The position numbers were made by a program, and so were the translations under genes. From JAHRAW01 sp965262585 (GTDB taxonomy: Bacteria > Pseudomonadota > Gammaproteobacteria > Arenicellales > Poriferihabitantaceae): a stretch of 64,000 nt of DNA. Where the stretch lies: positions 62,001-126,000 of the forward strand of contig OZ253546.1 of NCBI GenBank assembly GCA_965262585.1. Direction: 5' to 3'. The notes beneath the pieces are model-generated. The model had not been told where the DNA came from. It saw only the letters and a list, made by a program, of their open reading frames with translations, and did not search any database. How positions within the stretch are numbered: position 1 is the stretch's first letter; every line of letters begins with the position of its first letter. Below, piece after piece: positions 59,625 to 64,000 of this stretch.

Positions 59625-61421
59625 TCAATACACGCGCTTCTTAGGCTTAATATACTCGACCTCATCGGTCAAAGTATAATCATGCACCGGTCGGTAGTCG
59701 ATGCGCGGTTCATCGTCGAGTTCGGTCTGCCACACCAGCGTATGTTTCATCCAGTTGCGGTCGTCTCGGTCGGGATAATCCTCGTGGGCGTGGGCGCCAC
59801 GGCTTTCCAGACGATTGGCCGCGGCATGCATGGACACACGCGCCTGACGCAACAGGTTGTCGAGTTCCAGCGTCTCGACCAAGTCGGTGTTCCAGATCAT
59901 GGAGCGGTCGGTTACTTTGATGCACGCAAATTGGGCGCAGATTTCGGCCATTTTGAGTTTGCCTTCTTCCATGACATCAGCAGTGCGAAACACCGCGCAA
60001 TAGTTCTGCATGGCTTTTTGCATTTGCAGGCGCACTTCGGCGGTGGGGATGTCGCCGTCGGCATAACGAATGCGGTCGAATCTAGCGATGATTTCCTCAC
60101 CGGCATTTTTCGGCAACGATGGTTTTGCGCCGTTTGGCGTGATGATTTCGCGCGCTCGCCGCGCTGCGGCACGGCCAAAGACGACTATATCCAGCAGCGA
60201 ATTCGAACCGAGGCGGTTGGCGCCGTGCACCGATACACACGCCGCTTCGCCGATGGCCATCAAGCCCGGCACGATGCATTCCGGGTCGCCGTCCGTCAGC
60301 GTGACCACCTCGCCGTGGATGTTGGTTTGGATGCCGCCCATGTTGTAGTGCACGGTGGGCAGCACCGGAATCGGTTCGCGCGTAACATCCACATCGGCAA
60401 AAATCCGCGCTGATTCGGAGATACCCGGCAAGCGTTCGGCAAGCACTTCGGGGCCGAGATGTTCGAGGTGCAAGTGGATATGATCCTTATGTTCGCCGAC
60501 CCCAAGCCCGTCTCGAATTTCCATAGTCATGGAGCGGCTGACCACATCACGGGAGGCAAGGTCTTTGGCGTTGGGGGCGTAACGTTCCATGAAGCGTTCG
60601 CCTTTGGAATTAGTCAGGTAGCCGCCTTCGCCGCGCGCCCCCTCGGTAATCAGGCAGCCGGCGCCGTAGATGCCGGTCGGGTGGAATTGGGTGAATTCCA
60701 TATCCTGCAACGGCAGCCCGGTGCGCAACACCATACCGCCGCCGTCTCCAGTGCAACTATGCGCCGAGGTGCAGGAAAAATAACAGCGCCCATAGCCACC
60801 GGTGGCAAGCACCACGATTTTGGCGGCGAAGCGATGCAGGCGTCCGCCGTCGAGATCCCATGCCATAACCCCTTTGCATTCACCGTTCTCCATGATTAGA
60901 TCAACGGCAAAGTACTCGATGAAAAATTCGGCGTTGTGCTTGAGGGATTGCTGATACAGGGTGTGCAGGATGGCGTGGCCGGTGCGGTCGGCGGCGGCGC
61001 AGGTGCGCTGGGCTTGGCCCTCGCCGAAGTGGGTGGTCATGCCGCCGAACGCCCGTTGGTAGATTTTGCCTTCCGGGGTGCGCGAAAAAGGCACGCCATA
61101 ATGCTCGAGTTCGATGACCGCATCCGGTGCTTCCTTGCACATATATTCGATAGCGTCCTGATCGCCGAGCCAGTCGGAACCCTTGACCGTGTCGTACATG
61201 TGCCAACGCCAATCGTCTTCGCCCATGTTGCCGAGCGAGGCGCTCATTCCACCTTGAGCGGCGACCGTATGGCTACGAGTCGGGAATAGTTTAGTGATGC
61301 AAGCGGTGCTCAGCCCTTCGTTGGCCATCCCAAAAGTAGCCCGCAAGCCGGAGCCACCGGCACCAACCACAACCACATCGTATTGATGATCGACAATGGA
61401 ATAGGCTTCAGTCACGGGCAT
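59625..61421 (-). CDS. sdhA: Succinate dehydrogenase flavoprotein subunit
   Basis: 598 residues. VVVVGAGGSGLRATFGMA is the FAD-binding motif; H51 in TRSHTVAAQGGM is the histidine that binds FAD covalently. QFHPTGIYGAGCLITEGARGEGG and the active-site NMGGIQTNIHGE and GANRLGSNSLLDIVVFGRAAA are present. First gene of sdhA-sdhB-sdhE-ygfX; the expected sdhC and sdhD membrane-anchor genes are not upstream or elsewhere in the window. Confidence 0.97.
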   Translation of the reverse strand: MPVTEAYSIVDHQYDVVVVGAGGSGLRATFGMANEGLSTACITKLFPTRSHTVAAQGGMSASLGNMGEDDWRWHMYDTVKGSDWLGDQDAIEYMCKEAPDAVIELEHYGVPFSRTPEGKIYQRAFGGMTTHFGEGQAQRTCAAADRTGHAILHTLYQQSLKHNAEFFIEYFAVDLIMENGECKGVMAWDLDGGRLHRFAAKIVVLATGGYGRCYFSCTSAHSCTGDGGGMVLRTGLPLQDMEFTQFHPTGIYGAGCLITEGARGEGGYLTNSKGERFMERYAPNAKDLASRDVVSRSMTMEIRDGLGVGEHKDHIHLHLEHLGPEVLAERLPGISESARIFADVDVTREPIPVLPTVHYNMGGIQTNIHGEVVTLTDGDPECIVPGLMAIGEAACVSVHGANRLGSNSLLDIVVFGRAAARRAREIITPNGAKPSLPKNAGEEIIARFDRIRYADGDIPTAEVRLQMQKAMQNYCAVFRTADVMEEGKLKMAEICAQFACIKVTDRSMIWNTDLVETLELDNLLRQARVSMHAAANRLESRGAHAHEDYPDRDDRNWMKHTLVWQTELDDEPRIDYRPVHDYTLTDEVEYIKPKKRVY

Positions 61422-61520
61422 CTCCGCCGTTTGTTATGTGCCATTTGTAAGGACAATCCGAGCACCCAATTAAACTATTGAACCAATAATACAAGAAAAC
61501 CAAGATATTTTCCCACTAGT

Positions 61521-61600
61521 CGTCATTCCCGCGAAACTGGAATCCAGTCAAACAATCTCGGCGTAAGCCGCTCCTTATTAATGCGGCGGGGAAGGGCGGC
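61521..61600 (+). repeat. Class-2 dispersed repeat, copy 3
   Basis: CGTCATTCCCGCGAAACTGG start, AATCCAGTCAAACAATC, then GGCGTAAGCCGCTCCTTATT. Block order as at 17094 and 45459; the mini-hairpin is less perfect. Confidence 0.78.
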
Positions 61601-61617
61601 GGCCAATGACTGTTTGA

Positions 61618-61790
61618 CTTCTCACAATCTTCTAATAAGCCCTCAATTCTTCTCATAAATCTTCTCATAACCTTCTAAATCTTCTCACAAATGTTCTAAA
61701 TCTTCTCATAAATGTTCTGAATCTTCTCATAAATGTTCTGAATCTTCTCATAGCCTTCTAAATCTTCTCATAACCTTCTCATAACCTTCT
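61618..61790 (-). repeat. Array of about 16 AGAAG/AGAAC words at 9-12 bp spacing
   Basis: On the minus strand the words AGAAGGTTATG, AGAAGATTC, AGAAGATTT and AGAACATTTATG follow each other with start-to-start steps of mainly 9, 11 and 12 bp. The best-ordered part repeats a 21-bp unit (9+12) about three times. Steps of 9 and 12 average 10.5, one DNA turn. It lies about 200 bp upstream of the sdhA start. Confidence 0.8.
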
Positions 61791-61928
61791 AACAACCAAA
61801 TCAGCCAAGAAAACAACGAATTTCTTCATAACGAACGCCTGACCCCACTTCAGACAGCCACAGATACCCGCCCCTACAAAGTCGGATAATCTTGCCGGTG
61901 TGAACCGCAATGGCCACCGTATAAAAAC

Positions 61929-61957
61929 TTGTTTCACAGCACCACCTCGGATAGCAT
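61929..61957 (+). promoter_or_regulatory. Possible dapA promoter
   Basis: TTGTTT at 61929-61934 and TAGCAT at 61952-61957 with a 17-bp spacer, about 28 bp before the start codon. Each box differs from consensus by two or three bases. Confidence 0.35.
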
Positions 61958-61984
61958 AACCGGTTTTTACAGCGGCAGGTTGAA

Positions 61985-62860
61985 ATGCTTAAAGGCAGCA
62001 TCGTTGCGTTGATTACGCCTATGGATGAAGAGGGCGGGGTTGATTGGGAGAGTCTCCGCAAGTTGGTGGATTTTCATGTGGAAAACGGCACCGATGGGAT
62101 TGTTTCGGTGGGCACTTCCGGCGAGTCGGCGACTCTCGACATTGACGAGCAAATCGAGGTTATTCGTCGCACCGTGGCTATGGCTGACGGGCGCATTCCG
62201 GTGATTGCCGGCAGCGGCGCCAATTCCACTTCGGAGGCACTCGAACTCACTTCCCGTGCCGCCGAACTTGGGGTGGATGCCTGTCTGTTGGTGGTTCCGT
62301 ATTACAACAAACCCACCCAGCACGGCCTATACCGGCACTTTCGCGCCATTGCCGAAGGGGTGGATGTGCGGCAGATTCTCTACAATGTACCGGGGCGCAC
62401 CGCTCTCGATATGGCCAACGACACGGTCGCGCAGTTGTCCGAAATTCCCAATATAGTCGGCATCAAGGACGCCACCGCCGACATTGCCCGGGTTGGCGAT
62501 TTCCTCAATCGCTGTGGCGAGGACTTCGCGGTTTATTCCGGCGATGATGCCACCACGCTGGAATTTCTGAAAGCCGGTGGCCACGGCTGTATTTCGGTGA
62601 CCGCCAACGTCGCCCCCGGGCTAATGCACGAGATGTGCCATGCGGCGTTGGACGACGATGTGGCGCGCGCCGAGGACATCAATCGCTCCCTCGACGACCT
62701 GCATGCCGCTTTATTTGTAGAATCAAACCCGATTCCGGTGAAATGGGCGGTGTCCCGGCTGGGGTTGGTGCAGCCGGGCATCCGCTTGCCGCTGACCTGG
62801 TTGTCGGAGGAATATCACGACCGGGTTGAGGCGGCGATGCGCCGGGCGGGGACAATTTAG
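61985..62860 (+). CDS. dapA: 4-hydroxy-tetrahydrodipicolinate synthase
   Basis: 291 residues. DapA condenses pyruvate and aspartate semialdehyde in lysine and diaminopimelate synthesis, supplying the wall precursor. Catalytic residues match E. coli numbering: T44 (GTSGES), Y133 (ILYNVPGRT) and the Schiff-base lysine K161 (VGIKDAT). The AGG before the start is a weak ribosome binding site. Followed 27 bp later by purL. Confidence 0.97.
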   Translation: MLKGSIVALITPMDEEGGVDWESLRKLVDFHVENGTDGIVSVGTSGESATLDIDEQIEVIRRTVAMADGRIPVIAGSGANSTSEALELTSRAAELGVDACLLVVPYYNKPTQHGLYRHFRAIAEGVDVRQILYNVPGRTALDMANDTVAQLSEIPNIVGIKDATADIARVGDFLNRCGEDFAVYSGDDATTLEFLKAGGHGCISVTANVAPGLMHEMCHAALDDDVARAEDINRSLDDLHAALFVESNPIPVKWAVSRLGLVQPGIRLPLTWLSEEYHDRVEAAMRRAGTI

Positions 62861-62887
62861 GCGGCGGTTTCTCGGCATGGCCCGTAT

Positions 62888-64000
62888 ATGTTAGTCATCC
62901 CCGGCGGCGCGGCGCTGTCCGGGCATCAAACCGCCGGAGTGCTGGGTCGGTTGCAATCTGCCCTCGCCGATTGTTGCGATGAGTGTTGCGATGTGGACGC
63001 TCGTTTTATTCATTTTGTCGTGCTTAACGCCGAACTCGATCCGCCCCGCCTGAAAATCCTCGAGCAGTTATTGAGCGATGGCCGCTCCAGTAATCTAGCC
63101 GACAATTCCCCAAACAAAAACCGCACAAAAATTTTCACGCGAGTGGTAACGCCGCGCATCGGCACGATTTCGCCGTGGTCTACCAAAGCCACCGACCTAC
63201 TGCATCACTGCGGCCTCGAAGAAGTGTTGCGGGTCGAGCGCGGCGTCGAGTGGCGGATTTGCTTTCGGAAAAAGCCCACGGCGGCGGCGACAGATTTGCT
63301 GCCGCCATTCATCCACGATCCGATGACCGAATCGGTGTTACCCGGGCGCGATGCCGCGCAAGCGTTGTTTGATCGCACCGCGCCGATGCCGGTTGCGGTA
63401 GTCGATGTTCTCGGCGGTGGCATTGCCGCGCTTGAAAAAGCCGATGCGGAATTGGGGTTGGCGTTGAGCGAGGATGAACGGCGATACCTTGCGGCGCACT
63501 TCATCGAGGTTGCGCGCAACCCCACCGATGTCGAGTTGATGATGTTTTCGCAAGTTAATTCCGAGCATTGCCGCCACAAAATTTTCAACGCCGACTGGAC
63601 GCTGAACGGACAATCTTCGGCGCACTCGCTGTTTGATATGATCCGCGAAACCCATCGCCGACACGGCGCCGGAACATTGGTGGCATATGATGACAACGCA
63701 GCGGTGCTCGCCGGTTTCGAAGCCGCGCGTTTGTCGGTGGATGCGCGCAGCCAAGTATTTCGCTATCAACGCGAACCGGTGCACTTTACCATCAAGGTCG
63801 AAACCCACAATCACCCAACCGCGATCTCGCCGTTTGCCGGTGCCGCCACCGGCGCCGGTGGCGAGATTCGCGACGAGGGCGCGACCGGTCGAGGCGGTAA
63901 ACCGATAGCGGGCATCGTTGGTTTTTCGGTTTCGCATTTGCGATTGCCGGGTTGGCGGCGGCGCTGGGAAGGCGAACAAAACCAACCGCCGCGCCTAGCC
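62888..64000 (+). CDS. purL: Phosphoribosylformylglycinamidine synthase (3' end outside window)
   Basis: 371 N-terminal residues of the large, single-chain gammaproteobacterial PurL (about 1,300 residues in full). The enzyme turns FGAR into FGAM with glutamine and ATP, step four of purine synthesis. The N-terminal PurS-like domain (RIGTISPWSTKATDLLHHCGL), the linker and the start of the first AIRS domain with VNSEHCRHKIFNADW and KVETHNHPTAISPFAGAATG are present. The frame is still open at 64000. Confidence 0.95.
   Translation, partial: MLVIPGGAALSGHQTAGVLGRLQSALADCCDECCDVDARFIHFVVLNAELDPPRLKILEQLLSDGRSSNLADNSPNKNRTKIFTRVVTPRIGTISPWSTKATDLLHHCGLEEVLRVERGVEWRICFRKKPTAAATDLLPPFIHDPMTESVLPGRDAAQALFDRTAPMPVAVVDVLGGGIAALEKADAELGLALSEDERRYLAAHFIEVARNPTDVELMMFSQVNSEHCRHKIFNADWTLNGQSSAHSLFDMIRETHRRHGAGTLVAYDDNAAVLAGFEAARLSVDARSQVFRYQREPVHFTIKVETHNHPTAISPFAGAATGAGGEIRDEGATGRGGKPIAGIVGFSVSHLRLPGWRRRWEGEQNQPPRLA

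Larger units (their letters stand above)
61422..61984. other. Intergenic region between sdhA and dapA with repeats
   Basis: 563 bp between divergent genes. It has a class-2 repeat (61521-61600), the AGAAG/AGAAC array (61618-61790) and about 190 bp of unique sequence holding the dapA promoter. No open frame with protein-like features; sdhC/sdhD are not here. Confidence 0.7.

Noticed and set aside
61801..62061. An 86-codon minus-strand frame between sdhA and dapA that could have been an sdhC remnant.
   Set aside because: It overlaps the dapA start, has no membrane spans or heme ligand pattern of SdhC or SdhD.

Overview
This 64 kb window is GC-rich bacterial chromosome, almost certainly from a gammaproteobacterium. 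It shows gamma-type gene orders (mreBCD-mrdA-mrdB-mltB-rlpA-dacA-lipB, lptD-surA, ubiK-comM, sdhE/ygfX beside sdhAB, purE-tsaC-hemF). It also carries lipopolysaccharide genes (lptD, waaA) and gatCAB, so it makes Asn- and/or Gln-tRNA by transamidation as many non-enteric gammas do. I see no phage, plasmid, rRNA or CRISPR locus. One tRNA gene, tRNA-Arg(TCG), is present. The species cannot be named from the sequence alone.

Layout. 1-3423 (minus): 5' part of yceF, a 915-residue MmeI-type single-chain restriction-modification enzyme, and tRNA-Arg. 3455-6714 (minus): gatCAB. 6950-16239 (plus): a long cell-wall elongation block, mreB to lipB, with mreC to rlpA joined by overlapping stop/start codons. 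murU converges on lipB. 17373-21224 (plus): lptD, surA, ubiK, then repeats, then comM. 23157-33178: a glycerol regulon, with an ABC glycerol importer, DUF2160 protein, glpD and glpR on the minus strand and glpK divergent. 33246-36083 (minus): a flavodoxin-like gene and a four-gene membrane redox module built round a Rieske/ferric-reductase-like fusion; this is the best candidate for a poorly described system. 36206-40809: a hotdog thioesterase, a CDF metal exporter and pntAB. 40983-49043: rnr-rlmB, msrAB, purE-tsaC-hemF-waaA. 49820-55705: pepN, fdxA, an Lrp-type regulator divergent from a siroheme reductase plus DUF934 gene. 56470-64000: nadB, ygfX-sdhE-sdhB-sdhA without sdhCD, dapA and the 5' part of purL.

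Repeats are a major feature of the intergenic DNA. Five full copies and one partial copy of a 61-bp hairpin element, 20-bp palindromes of the form ATTCCC-N8-GGGAAT, and shared flanking blocks form mosaic arrays at about 21.24-21.53, 49.1-49.8 and 55.7-56.3 kb. A second family occurs singly at 17.09, 45.46 and 61.52 kb. A separate array of about 16 AGAAG/AGAAC words at helical-turn spacing lies upstream of sdhA. Several gene starts were moved from the longest reading frame on the basis of family alignment, ribosome binding sites or stop/start overlap; each entry gives the reason.
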